DNA from: Thiomonas bhubaneswarensis
Lineage (GTDB): Bacteria > Pseudomonadota > Gammaproteobacteria > Burkholderiales > Burkholderiaceae_C
Reading direction: 5' to 3'
Assembly (NCBI RefSeq): GCF_001418255.1
Contig: NZ_LIPV01000004.1
Span: 124,001-188,000, forward strand
DNA: 64,000 bases
Both the position numbers and the translations under genes were made by a program. This document shows positions 36,426 through 45,060 of this stretch, one piece after another. The notes beneath the pieces were generated by a model. It did not search any database. It saw nothing but the letters and a program-made list of their open reading frames with translations, and was not told where the DNA came from. Each line of letters begins with the position of its first letter. Position 1 is the first letter of the stretch.

Positions 36426-36429
36426 CATG

Positions 36430-37103
36430 GCGGTCGTGCTCGCTGCGGCGCGCTGGCTTTGCTGCTCGGCTTGTATGCCACAGTGGGCTGGCTGGCCTGG
36501 GCCGGGCTGCCAGACCTCCCGGTCCAGGATGGGCACGGCACCACCCGTGTCGGACTGCGAACCATGCTGGGCCATCGCTCCATGCGCTGGGCGCTCGCTC
36601 TGGTTTTGATCGCCGCTCCGCTGGGGTCGGCCTCGTTCGCCACGGTCGGGAATCTCACCCGTGAACTTGGCTTCGGCTCCGAATTCGCCCTCGTTGCGGT
36701 CTCTGCCATGGCAATCGGCAACGGTCTGGGCCGCCTGGGTTTCGGTGCGGTCGCCGATTTTCGGGGCGGACGCTTCAGCCGGAACGCAGTTCTGGCCGTC
36801 AACGCCCTGGCGGCAGCCATCCTGCTGGCCGCGTTGCATGGTCTAGACGCGAAGGCGTTCGTCCTGTATCCGCTGCTCATGGGCCTGGCCTTCGGCGGCA
36901 TGGCCGGCAAATTGCCGGCGCTGGCGGCACATATCGTCAAAGATGGTCATGCCGAGACGGCGTTCGGCCTGTTGTTCGGCGCCTTCGCATTGGCCAGCTT
37001 CCTGGGGCCGCTTGCCAGCGCGGCATTTGGCATGCGGGATGCGTTGGAAGGCTTTGCCGTCTGTGCGATCGCGGCCGGGTTGTCGGCGCTCGTCGCTCCT
37101 TGA
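36430..37103 (+). pseudogene. MFS transporter, C-terminal half only
   Basis: Seen: about 225 residues with six hydrophobic segments (LALLLGLYATVGWLAWAGL; MRWALALVLIAAPLGS; FALVAVSAMAIGNGLGRLGF; and others) ending SALVAP. This is the second half of an oxalate/formate-antiporter-like MFS protein; the first six helices are missing and the 5' side abuts the methylase remnant. It occupies the place where trbB would be expected upstream of trbC. Confidence 0.75.
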
Positions 37104-37296
37104 CTCGTCTTGCAGCACGCCGCGCCGTGGCTGCGCGCGACGTTCAGGCCTGGCTTGACGAATCCCCGTCTGCGAATGCTGAGGGGTACGGCCACTGGCG
37201 CGAGCCTGCGGCAGGGTACCGGTCGGGGCCCAACGCGCGGAGTCTGGGTAGGGAGCCGATGTCAGGCCTCCGAACCAACCCATCGAAAGGCCGGAA

Positions 37297-37650
37297 ATGA
37301 AGCGTTTCAAACTGCCATGCATCCATCGTCAGCCGCGCTCCGCGGTGGTCCGCCGCATGTTGCTGGCCGGGGCCGTGTTTGCTGCCACCACGGTCGAGGC
37401 TTTCGCCACTGGCGCCGGCGGCCTGCCCTGGGACAGCGCCATCAGCACCCTGCAGAACGACCTGACCGGCCCGGTTGCCACCGGCATCAGCGTCATCGCC
37501 TTCCTGGCCGCGGGTGCAGCGCTGGTGTTTGGCGAAGAACTCGGTGGCATCGCGAAGAAGGCGCTGTACGTCGTCCTGGGAGTGGCCTTCATCGTCCTGG
37601 GGAACAAATTTCTCTCGGCGCTCGGACTGACTGGCACCCTGGTGTCCTGA
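37297..37650 (+). CDS. trbC: TrbC/VirB2 pilin
   Basis: Role: major pilin subunit of the mating pilus. Seen: 117 residues; long basic leader ending MLLAGAVFAATTVEAFATGA with a signal-peptide cleavage region, then two hydrophobic helices around a basic loop (VATGISVIAFLAAGAALVFG and KKALYVVLGVAFIVLGNKFL). Known: TrbC is processed and cyclised in RP4. First gene of the rightward trb operon; about 190 bp upstream space for a promoter. trbB, its usual predecessor, is absent. Confidence 0.9.
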   Translation: MKRFKLPCIHRQPRSAVVRRMLLAGAVFAATTVEAFATGAGGLPWDSAISTLQNDLTGPVATGISVIAFLAAGAALVFGEELGGIAKKALYVVLGVAFIVLGNKFLSALGLTGTLVS

Positions 37651-37653
37651 GCC

Positions 37654-37842
37654 ATGCGCTGGCAGCTCGGGGAGCGGCGGCAGGGCCATGGCGATGCTCC
37701 GCATCCCGCGCTGCTGGAAATCCTGACCGGCGTCCGGGCCCTGATGAAGCAGGGCTGTGCCCTGGCGGACATCGCCGTGGTCATGCGATCCGCCGCCGAC
37801 CTGAGCGCGTTGATCCGCTGTAACCGTGGAGTGCCCCAGTGA
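37654..37842 (+). CDS. Small hypothetical protein in trb operon (62 residues)
   Basis: Seen: frame between trbC and trbD, starting 3 bp after the trbC stop and ending in GTGA overlap with the trbD start at 37839. Contains LLEILTGVRALMKQGCALAD, predicted helical; no signal or membrane segment. Its spacing supports translation. Not part of the RP4 gene set as I know it; function unknown. Confidence 0.5.
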   Translation: MRWQLGERRQGHGDAPHPALLEILTGVRALMKQGCALADIAVVMRSAADLSALIRCNRGVPQ

Positions 37843-38138
37843 ACGACATCAAGACCCCGATCCACGACGCGTTGAACAGGCCCATTCTGATGATGGGAGG
37901 CGAGCGTCCGCTTGTACTAATGCTCATCATCGTTGCCGGGATTTTCATTTTTTCGCTGGCCAAGATCTGGGCGGCGGTGATCGGCGTCGCCCTCTGGTTG
38001 CTCGGGCACTGGGCGCTGACACGCGCTGCGACCTTCGACCCAATGCTGAGCAAGACTGGGACACGGCTGCTCAAGTACCGCCGCGATTACCCCGCGCGGG
38101 CAACTCCTTTCGCGAGGTCGCGGGAGGTGCGTTCATGA
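37839..38138 (+). CDS. trbD: TrbD/VirB3-like inner-membrane protein
   Basis: Seen: 99 residues, GTG start, MNDIKTPIHDALNRPILMMG, one or two hydrophobic segments (LVLMLIIVAGIFIFSLAKI; WAAVIGVALWLLGHWAL), basic C-terminus. Position and pattern match VirB3/TrbD, which partners the VirB4 ATPase. Overlaps trbE by 4 bp. Confidence 0.9.
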   Translation: MNDIKTPIHDALNRPILMMGGERPLVLMLIIVAGIFIFSLAKIWAAVIGVALWLLGHWALTRAATFDPMLSKTGTRLLKYRRDYPARATPFARSREVRS

Positions 38139-40585
38139 GGGCGCTAAAGGAATTCCGCGACGCGGCCTACGGGTTGCCCGACCTGCTGCCGTGGGCCGCC
38201 CTGGTTGGGAATGGCATCGTGCTGACCAAGGCAGGTGGGCTGATGGCCGGCTGGGAGTACCGCGGCCCCGACCTTGACTCGTCGACGCCCGAGGAGCTTG
38301 GCGCGATGGCGGCACGGCTCAACGCGGCGCTCAAGCTTGGCGACGGTTGGGCGCTGCACGTGGACGCCGTGCGCTCCCCGGCCCCTGGTTATGCGCCGGC
38401 TGGTGCCTTTCCCGACCGCACGACGCGGCTGATCGATGACGTCCGGCGCCATGCCCACGAATCGCGAGACTTGGGGTTCGGCAGCCGGTTCGTGCTCACC
38501 GCGACCTGGTTTCCGATGCCTGACATTGCCAGCAAGACGGCCGACCTGTTCGTCGAGGGGCGGGTCAAGGCCACGGCCAGCCGCAATCTGGAGCGTTTCA
38601 GCCAGCAGATTCGCGCACTGGAGTCGCGCCTGTCCACCCTGATGCAGATCAGGCGTCTGGTCGACGTGGTCGATGCGCGCGCCGGCATTGTGGACAGCCC
38701 GCTGCTGGCGCACCTGGAGCAATGCGTCAGCCTGACGCCACAGCGCCGCGCCTTTCGGATGGCCGACGTGCCGATGTACCTGGACTGCGTGCTTGGTCAG
38801 CATGATTTCGCGACCGGCTTCGTGCCGCGCATCGGCCGGCGCAACGTCGCCTGCATCGGCCTGACTGGCCTGCCGCCGGACAGCTTTCCCGGAATCCTCG
38901 ACGTGCTCTCGCGCCTGCCGGTGTCATACCGCTGGAGTTCGCGCTTCATCTACCTGGATCCCGGGCAGGCCGAGAAGACGCTGAACAAGTACCGCAGCAA
39001 GTGGGCGCAAAAGCGCAAGAGCATGATGAACCTGCTGCGCGAGAATGCGGGCGGCCAGGCCACGCACATCAACGCCGACGCCGATCGTATGGCGCACGAT
39101 GCCGTCGAGGCGCTGGCCGAGGCCTCCAGCGGCATGGTGCTCTATGGCTACTACACCAGTGTGCTGCTGCTCTCGCACGAGGATCCGGAAATCCTCGCCG
39201 AGACCACGCGGGAGATGGTCAAGCTCATCGAGAGCCATGGCTTCGTTGCCCGGGTGGAGGACGTGAACGCCGTCGAGGCCTACCTCGGGTCGCTGCCCGG
39301 CAACACGGCTGCCAACGTCCGCCGTCCGCTGGTCCATACCTTAAATTTGGCGCACCTGCTGCCATTCACGGCCGTGTGGGGCGGGCAGGAGTGCAATCCC
39401 TGTCCCTTCTACCCGTCGGACAGTCCGCCGCTGCTGCACGCCAAGACCGACGGCGCAACGCCGTTCAAGCTGTCGCTCCATGCTGGCGACGTGGGGCACA
39501 CCGCGATTCTCGGGCCCACAGGGGCCGGAAAGTCGACCTTGCTCGCCACCCTGGCGGCGCAGCAGTTCCGGTATTCGGGCGCACAGGTCTTCGCCTTTGA
39601 CAAGGGCTACTCGTTGTTGCCCTTGGTGTGGGCTGCTGGCGGCGAGCACTACGACATCGCAGGGGATTCCGGGGACCTGGCGTTCTGCCCCTTGGGACGC
39701 GTGAGCGAAGCCGCCGAGCGCGTCTGGGCGGCGGAATGGCTCGAGCAGCTCTGTGAACTGCAGGGCATGAGCATCCTGCCGCGGCACCGGCAGGAGATTT
39801 TCCGCACCGTGAGCCAGCTTGGCGCGTCGACCGATTGCATGTCGCAGCGCACGATGACCAACTTCCTCGTGCTGCTGCAGGATCAGGCCCTGCGCGAGGC
39901 GCTGCAGGCGTACACCCTGCGCGGCATGGCCGGGCACCTGCTCGACGCCGAAACCGACAGTCTGGGCGAAGACTGCTTCCAGGTGTTCGAGATGGAACAC
40001 CTGATGAACAAGGGCGACAAGCTGGTGCTGCCAGTCCTCGCCTACCTGTTCCATCGTATCGAGCAGAGGTTCAGAGGCGAGCCGACGCTGCTGATCCTGG
40101 ATGAAGCGTGGATCATGCTCGGCCACCCGGCCTTCAAGGCCAAGATTCGCGAGTGGCTCAAGGTGCTGCGCAAGGCCAACGTGGCGGTGGTGTTCGCCAC
40201 CCAGTCGCTGACCGATCTGAGCCGATCCGGCATCGCCGACGTGATCTTCGAGTCCTGCCCGACCAAGATCTTCCTGCCGAACCCCGAGGCGCAGACCGAG
40301 AACATCCGGCCGCTGTACGAGGCGGTCGGCCTCAATGCCCGGCAGATCGAGATCCTGGCCTTGGCGACCCCGAAGCGCCAGTACTACGTCATGCATCCGG
40401 AAGGTCGCCGACTGTTTGAACTTGGGCTGTCCGAAGCAGAGCTCGCCTTCGTCGGCGCCAGCGGCAAAGGTGACATCGCGCGCATCCGCATGCTGCGCGC
40501 TAGCCTCGGCGCCGGGTGGCCGGCCCAGTGGCTGCGCGAGCGCGGACAGAGCGAGGCCGCGGCGAGGTGGGAGAAGTACCAATGA
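38135..40585 (+). CDS. trbE: TrbE/VirB4 secretion ATPase
   Basis: Role: ATPase powering pilus assembly and transfer. Seen: 816 residues from ATG 38135; N-terminal VirB4 domain, Walker A GPTGAGKSTLLATLA (about residue 460), Walker B LLILDEAWIML (about 652), and ATQSLTDLSRSGIADVIFES (about 689). The upstream extension of the frame is antisense-free but overlaps trbD, so 38135 is the start. Full length for TrbE (RP4 852). A 529-codon frame on the minus strand here is a shadow. Confidence 0.96.
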   Translation: MRALKEFRDAAYGLPDLLPWAALVGNGIVLTKAGGLMAGWEYRGPDLDSSTPEELGAMAARLNAALKLGDGWALHVDAVRSPAPGYAPAGAFPDRTTRLIDDVRRHAHESRDLGFGSRFVLTATWFPMPDIASKTADLFVEGRVKATASRNLERFSQQIRALESRLSTLMQIRRLVDVVDARAGIVDSPLLAHLEQCVSLTPQRRAFRMADVPMYLDCVLGQHDFATGFVPRIGRRNVACIGLTGLPPDSFPGILDVLSRLPVSYRWSSRFIYLDPGQAEKTLNKYRSKWAQKRKSMMNLLRENAGGQATHINADADRMAHDAVEALAEASSGMVLYGYYTSVLLLSHEDPEILAETTREMVKLIESHGFVARVEDVNAVEAYLGSLPGNTAANVRRPLVHTLNLAHLLPFTAVWGGQECNPCPFYPSDSPPLLHAKTDGATPFKLSLHAGDVGHTAILGPTGAGKSTLLATLAAQQFRYSGAQVFAFDKGYSLLPLVWAAGGEHYDIAGDSGDLAFCPLGRVSEAAERVWAAEWLEQLCELQGMSILPRHRQEIFRTVSQLGASTDCMSQRTMTNFLVLLQDQALREALQAYTLRGMAGHLLDAETDSLGEDCFQVFEMEHLMNKGDKLVLPVLAYLFHRIEQRFRGEPTLLILDEAWIMLGHPAFKAKIREWLKVLRKANVAVVFATQSLTDLSRSGIADVIFESCPTKIFLPNPEAQTENIRPLYEAVGLNARQIEILALATPKRQYYVMHPEGRRLFELGLSEAELAFVGASGKGDIARIRMLRASLGAGWPAQWLRERGQSEAAARWEKYQ

Positions 40586-40687
40586 AGGCCTGTCAAGCCT
40601 GATTCGCAACGCGTGCGGCCGCGGCGGCACGTTTGCCCTGCGGCCCGACGGGCTCTTGGGCCCGTCATCCATCAGGAGAGGAACACC

Positions 40688-41386
40688 ATGCGCATCCAGA
40701 AATTCGTGGCGCTCTTCGCGGCGCCCGCTTTGATTGTCAGCGCTCCGGCGCACGCCACCGGGGTGATCGCCGGGGCGACCTTCCCGGAACAGATCGTTCA
40801 GGAGGTGACCCTGGTTGAGCAATACGCAACGCAGGCCCAGCAACTGGAGACACAAATTCAGCAGCTTGCGAACCAGGTGGTCAACATGCAGACCATCCCG
40901 GTCCAGCTCTGGCCGAACATCAGCAGCCAACTGCAGGGCTTGGTCACCCTGGTTGGCAATGCCAAGGGGCTGTCCTATGCCTCAGCGAACACCGTCTCGG
41001 CGGTGCAGGCGCAGTTCGGCCAACCCAGCGGGGTGCTGAGCAACTACAACGCCAGCCTGCAAACCTGGACCTCGAACCTGGACGGCCAGATCGCGGGCGT
41101 GCTCCAGCAGTTCGGGCTTAACGCCAGCAACTTCCAGAGCACGCAGTCGGCGCTGGCGGCGATCCAGGCCCAGAGCCAGTCCGCCAGTGGACGCAAGGCC
41201 GTCCTGCAGGCCGGCAACCAGATCGCAGGTCTGATGGTCAACCAGATGCAGGACCTGCAATCGGACATCCAGGTCGGCAATCAAGCCATGCTGAACTACG
41301 TTGCGATGCAGGCGCACACGCGCGTGGACCAGTCGAACAGCGTGACCCCGATTCTGGCCGCGCCGACCGGTCCCGGCGCATTCTGA
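40688..41386 (+). CDS. trbJ: TrbJ/VirB5-like protein
   Basis: Role: periplasmic minor pilus component. Seen: 232 residues with signal peptide (MRIQKFVALFAAPALIVSAP then AHA-T cleavage), and a long helical mature part with YATQAQQLETQIQQLANQVV and QGLVTLVGNAKGLSYA, typical of P-type TrbJ. About 100 bp separate it from trbE. RP4 trbK (entry exclusion) normally follows; here trbL follows directly. Confidence 0.92.
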   Translation: MRIQKFVALFAAPALIVSAPAHATGVIAGATFPEQIVQEVTLVEQYATQAQQLETQIQQLANQVVNMQTIPVQLWPNISSQLQGLVTLVGNAKGLSYASANTVSAVQAQFGQPSGVLSNYNASLQTWTSNLDGQIAGVLQQFGLNASNFQSTQSALAAIQAQSQSASGRKAVLQAGNQIAGLMVNQMQDLQSDIQVGNQAMLNYVAMQAHTRVDQSNSVTPILAAPTGPGAF

Positions 41387-41396
41387 AGGAACGAGC

Positions 41397-42989
41397 ATGC
41401 GCAACGCGATGAAGTGGGGCGGCCTGGCGGTGGCGATGTTGCTGGGGCTGGTCGCGGTGGCCCATGCGGCGTCTCCTGCCCCCACGGGTGGCCCAGGAGG
41501 AAACGGCTACCTCGATTCGATCAGCTCGAACTTCCAGACGGCGACGTCCGGATGGATGACGACGGCGCAGGGCTATGCCTTCAAGATTTTCACGGCGCTC
41601 GCGGCCATGGATTTGTCGTGGTGGGGGATCAAACAGGTCCTGAAAAAGAATGATCTCGCCGACTTCACCGCGGGGGCAACCCTGAAGATCGCGTCGATCG
41701 CGTTTTTCTACACCATCGTGAAGTACGCGCCGACCTGGATGCCGATGATCACATCGAGTTTCATGGACATGGGGCAGGCGATCGGGGGCTCCGCGGCCGC
41801 CTCCTCGACCCCGTCCGGTGTGATGGCGATGGCGTTCTCGGTGGTGCAGCAGCTCTATCAGGTCTATGACAGCGCGCCGGGCGGAATGATCCACATCGGC
41901 ACGAACTTCTTTCTGGCCATCGTCATTGCGATCACGTCGCTGCTGGCCCTGATCGGCTTCGGCCTGGTCGCCCTGCAGCTGCTGATGACCTTGGTCGAGA
42001 CCTATCTCGTGGGCGGGGCAGGGCTGGTGATGCTTGGGTTCACCGGGTCCGGGCTCACCAGTAGTTTCGGGGAGAAGTACATCGGCTATCTGGTGAACGT
42101 CGGGATCAAGCTGCTGATGATTTACGCCATCATCGGACTCGGGCAGAGTCTAATCAACAACGAACTGGCCTACATCAACAACTACATCGCCTCGAACAGC
42201 GGGATCCCGCCGACCGATCTGCTCACGGTCGGTGTCAGCATGCTGATCTACGGTGTGATCGGGATGCAGGCGCCGGGGCTGGCAGGCAGCCTGATGAACG
42301 GCTCTCCCAACATGAGCCTGGGCAACGTCGCCGGCGGGGCTGCGGCCGTCGCCGGTGGCGTTGCCGCGGCCGGGGTCGCGGGCCTGGCGGGCTACGCGGC
42401 CGGTGTTGGCGGCCTGCAAAGACTCGCTGATCGTGTCGGCGCAGGCGCGGCCGGCGCGCCCGGGGGCGGTGCTGCCGCCGGCGGGGTCTCCGGTGTGGAG
42501 CGGCTCGCCGCGCTGGGGGCCACGACCGGCGCTGCATCCCGGCCCGGCGTCGCGGGCGGCATCAGTGGGGTGATCCCCGGTGCAGCGGGATCCGTGACGA
42601 GGCCGTCCGCGGGTGTTCCGTCAGCGCCCTCAACCGCCCGTGCGGAACAGGCCGCGCAAGCCGTGGCGCAAGGCGGGGGTGCCGCCGAAGCGTCCAGCGC
42701 GCCCTCGGGCTCGGGCGGTGGTGCGTCTTCCTCGCCAGCGCCCGATTCAGCGGCGGGACCAACAGTCGCACCCAAGGGGCCGATCGACGCACTGGGTGAC
42801 CCGTCCGCGCTGGCGCGAGGAGCGCCGGGTACTGCAGGCGCATCGTCTGAGCAGGACAAGGGTCGCAATCCTCTCGACGTCCTCAAGGATCAGACCAAGA
42901 ACCTGATTGACAAGAAGGACGACATCGCGCGCCATGAGGGCGGAGGTGGCGGCATCCAGATCCGCCTGAGCCACCACGAGGGTCACTGA
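41397..42989 (+). CDS. trbL: TrbL/VirB6-like membrane protein
   Basis: Role: polytopic channel component. Seen: 530 residues; signal-like MKWGGLAVAMLLGLVAVAHA, hydrophobic core with six or so segments (residues 60-300; e.g. FFLAIVIAITSLLALIGFGL), then a long Gly/Ala/Pro/Ser-rich soluble tail (about 320-500). The tail is low-complexity and GC-extreme, as in TrbL of other elements. Intact frame. Confidence 0.92.
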   Translation: MRNAMKWGGLAVAMLLGLVAVAHAASPAPTGGPGGNGYLDSISSNFQTATSGWMTTAQGYAFKIFTALAAMDLSWWGIKQVLKKNDLADFTAGATLKIASIAFFYTIVKYAPTWMPMITSSFMDMGQAIGGSAAASSTPSGVMAMAFSVVQQLYQVYDSAPGGMIHIGTNFFLAIVIAITSLLALIGFGLVALQLLMTLVETYLVGGAGLVMLGFTGSGLTSSFGEKYIGYLVNVGIKLLMIYAIIGLGQSLINNELAYINNYIASNSGIPPTDLLTVGVSMLIYGVIGMQAPGLAGSLMNGSPNMSLGNVAGGAAAVAGGVAAAGVAGLAGYAAGVGGLQRLADRVGAGAAGAPGGGAAAGGVSGVERLAALGATTGAASRPGVAGGISGVIPGAAGSVTRPSAGVPSAPSTARAEQAAQAVAQGGGAAEASSAPSGSGGGASSSPAPDSAAGPTVAPKGPIDALGDPSALARGAPGTAGASSEQDKGRNPLDVLKDQTKNLIDKKDDIARHEGGGGGIQIRLSHHEGH

Positions 42990-42990
42990 G

Positions 42991-43224
42991 GTGGGGACTC
43001 GCAACCGCCTGCGCGAGGAAGTGATCGACGCCGTCTCCAAGCAGCTGCGTTGGGCCGCGCGCAACGATCGCGGGGGTCTGGTGATCATGGCCCTGCAGGT
43101 CGTCTACGCCGTGTGGTTCGCCGCCCTGTGGGTGAAGGATTTTCCAGCGGAGGCAACTTTGGTCTGGGGTGCGTGCTTCGCGCTGTCGGCCGTGGGCGCC
43201 GTCGCGATCGAGCGACGGCGCTGA
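42991..43224 (+). CDS. Small membrane protein between trbL and trbF
   Basis: Seen: 77 residues from GTG 42991, 1 bp after trbL stop; basic helical N-terminus, then VIMALQVVYAVWFAALWVKD and ATLVWGACFALSAVGAVAIE as two membrane segments. Not TrbK-like (no lipobox). Position suggests a mating-pore or exclusion accessory. Function unknown. Confidence 0.65.
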   Translation: MGTRNRLREEVIDAVSKQLRWAARNDRGGLVIMALQVVYAVWFAALWVKDFPAEATLVWGACFALSAVGAVAIERRR

Positions 43225-43315
43225 GCCGCGTCGCGACCGGGCCGTCGCCGCATGGGCCCGCTCCGCAGAGACAGGGTAGGGCGCCGATCAGAGGCGCCTC
43301 CCCCTGGAGACCCGA

Positions 43316-43966
43316 ATGGCGGATGCCAACCCCTACCTGAACGCCCGGCGCGAATGGGATGAGCGCTATGGCGACGCGCTGTCCCGGGCGAGGAACTGGC
43401 GCCTGGCCGCGTTCGGCAGTCTCGGCGTGGCGGCGCTTGCCGTGGCCGGCATCGCCTACGTCGGCGGGCAGAGCAAGATCGAGCCCTTCGTCGTGGGCCT
43501 CGACAAGATGGGGAATCCAGTCGCCATGGCCCGGCCCGCGGGAGGCAGCGCGGTCAGTCAGCGGATCATCGAAGCGCAGGTGGCGAACTGGGTCTGGACG
43601 GCGCGGACCGTCGTGCCGGACGCAGTGGCGCAGAAGGCCTTGATCGCCAAGGTCTACGCCATGGCGGCGGTGGGCGCAGCAAGCTACCTCAACGGCTACT
43701 ACGCCGCACACCCGCCGTTCGGCGACTTCACGATCAACGTCACGATCACCAGCGTGCTGCCAATCAGCCAGGACACCTGGCAGGTCGGATGGGACGAGCG
43801 GCGCTTTGTGGGTGGGCAGCCCAAGCCCGTCGAGCACTGGCGGGCCAACATCACCACGGGTGTCGATCCAAAACTCGCCGAGAGTCCACAGGTCATGCTC
43901 GACAACCCTCTGGGACTGTTCATCAGGAACGTCACCTGGACGCCGATCGTGGGCGGCGCCTCGTGA
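43316..43966 (+). CDS. trbF: TrbF/VirB8-like protein
   Basis: Role: inner-membrane assembly factor with a periplasmic NTF2-like domain. Seen: 216 residues, MADANPYLNARREWDERYGD at the start as in TrbF, one membrane segment (LAAFGSLGVAALAVAGIAYV), periplasmic domain with QSKIEPFVVGLDKMGNPVA and DTWQVGWDERRF. Full length. Confidence 0.95.
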   Translation: MADANPYLNARREWDERYGDALSRARNWRLAAFGSLGVAALAVAGIAYVGGQSKIEPFVVGLDKMGNPVAMARPAGGSAVSQRIIEAQVANWVWTARTVVPDAVAQKALIAKVYAMAAVGAASYLNGYYAAHPPFGDFTINVTITSVLPISQDTWQVGWDERRFVGGQPKPVEHWRANITTGVDPKLAESPQVMLDNPLGLFIRNVTWTPIVGGAS

Positions 43967-44083
43967 TGCGGCGGCGCGCCCATGGCGCCGACCGACCCCT
44001 GCTTATGGCGGGCCTGAGCGTTCGCTCGTGGTCGCTACAGCCGGATCTCGTCCATTCCATCAGATCCCATGAGGAGCAATGAC

Positions 44084-45049
44084 ATGCGCTTCGCCAAGAC
44101 CATCATCGCCCTGGCCATCTCCGTGGCTGCGGGCAGCGCCTGCGCAGGCACGCCGGCCACCGGCGGCTCGCAACCCGAGGCGGGAGCCCAGCCGCCTGTC
44201 TCCCAGCAGACGAGTCGCCAGATCTACGATCTGAAGGAGCCGATTCCTCTGTCCTGGCGGGCGACGTCGGCTGCCGCGCAGACCTGGCTGCAGACCGGCA
44301 ATGCGCCGAGCATGGTGGGCACGAATGGGGAGGTGATGTACGCCTACGGTCAGAGCCAACCGACCATCACCTGCGCCCCGCTGCACATTTGTCTCATCAA
44401 CCTGTTGCCCGGTGAGCACGTCACCAATCTGAGCATTGGCGACAGCGTGCGCTGGCTGGTGCAGACCGCCGACGCAGGACAGACACCGGTTGTGGTCATC
44501 AAGCCGACGGCCGATGGGCTGACCACCAATCTGGCCGTGACCACTGACGCGGGGCGCATCTACTACATGACCCTGGTCAGCGACGCGCACACCTACGTGC
44601 CGCAGATCGGGTTCTACGACCCGCAGCAGCTCGTCATCAACATGCAGAACCAAGCCAGGCGACAACGCGCCGCGGATGCGGCGAAGAAGGACGCGTTGGT
44701 TGCCCCACTCGGGCAGGTTGATCCCTCGACCCTGGACTTCAACTACACCTGCCAGCTCGGTGACGGGCATGCTGACCAAGAGAGCAGTGACCTGATGCCG
44801 GTGCGGGTGTTCGCCGGCGGCGGTCACACCTACCTGCAGATGCCCGAAGGGATGAAGTACACCGACGCGCCGGCGGTGTTCAACGTCAGCAACGACGACA
44901 CCGAGCTGATGAACAGTCGGCTGGTGCACGGCTATTTCATCATCGACGGCCTGCCGCAAAAGTTCAAGCTCGTGGTTGGGGTTGGCAAGGGCTCGCACAG
45001 CGTGACCTGCCGTCACGCGCAACCGACCGCCGGCTTCTGGTCCCGGTGA
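44084..45049 (+). CDS. trbG: TrbG/VirB9-like protein
   Basis: Role: outer-membrane core component of the secretion channel. Seen: 321 residues from ATG 44084 with signal peptide MRFAKTIIALAISVAAGSAC (AxA-like site), N-terminal domain containing PTITCAPLHICLINLLPGEH, and C-terminal VirB9 domain with PVRVFAGGGHTYLQMPEGMK. ATG 44069 is an alternative five codons upstream. Its stop overlaps the GTG-start extension of trbI. Confidence 0.95.
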   Translation: MRFAKTIIALAISVAAGSACAGTPATGGSQPEAGAQPPVSQQTSRQIYDLKEPIPLSWRATSAAAQTWLQTGNAPSMVGTNGEVMYAYGQSQPTITCAPLHICLINLLPGEHVTNLSIGDSVRWLVQTADAGQTPVVVIKPTADGLTTNLAVTTDAGRIYYMTLVSDAHTYVPQIGFYDPQQLVINMQNQARRQRAADAAKKDALVAPLGQVDPSTLDFNYTCQLGDGHADQESSDLMPVRVFAGGGHTYLQMPEGMKYTDAPAVFNVSNDDTELMNSRLVHGYFIIDGLPQKFKLVVGVGKGSHSVTCRHAQPTAGFWSR

Positions 45050-45060
45050 AGGTTGACGCG

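Noticed and set aside
39341-40930. 529-codon open frame on the minus strand across trbE
   Set aside because: Antisense shadow of the VirB4 ATPase gene with its Walker motifs; no family features in the translation.
42450-42760. Repetitive Gly/Ala/Ser/Pro-rich stretch considered as tandem repeat or CRISPR-like
   Set aside because: It is the low-complexity tail of TrbL with no regular unit.
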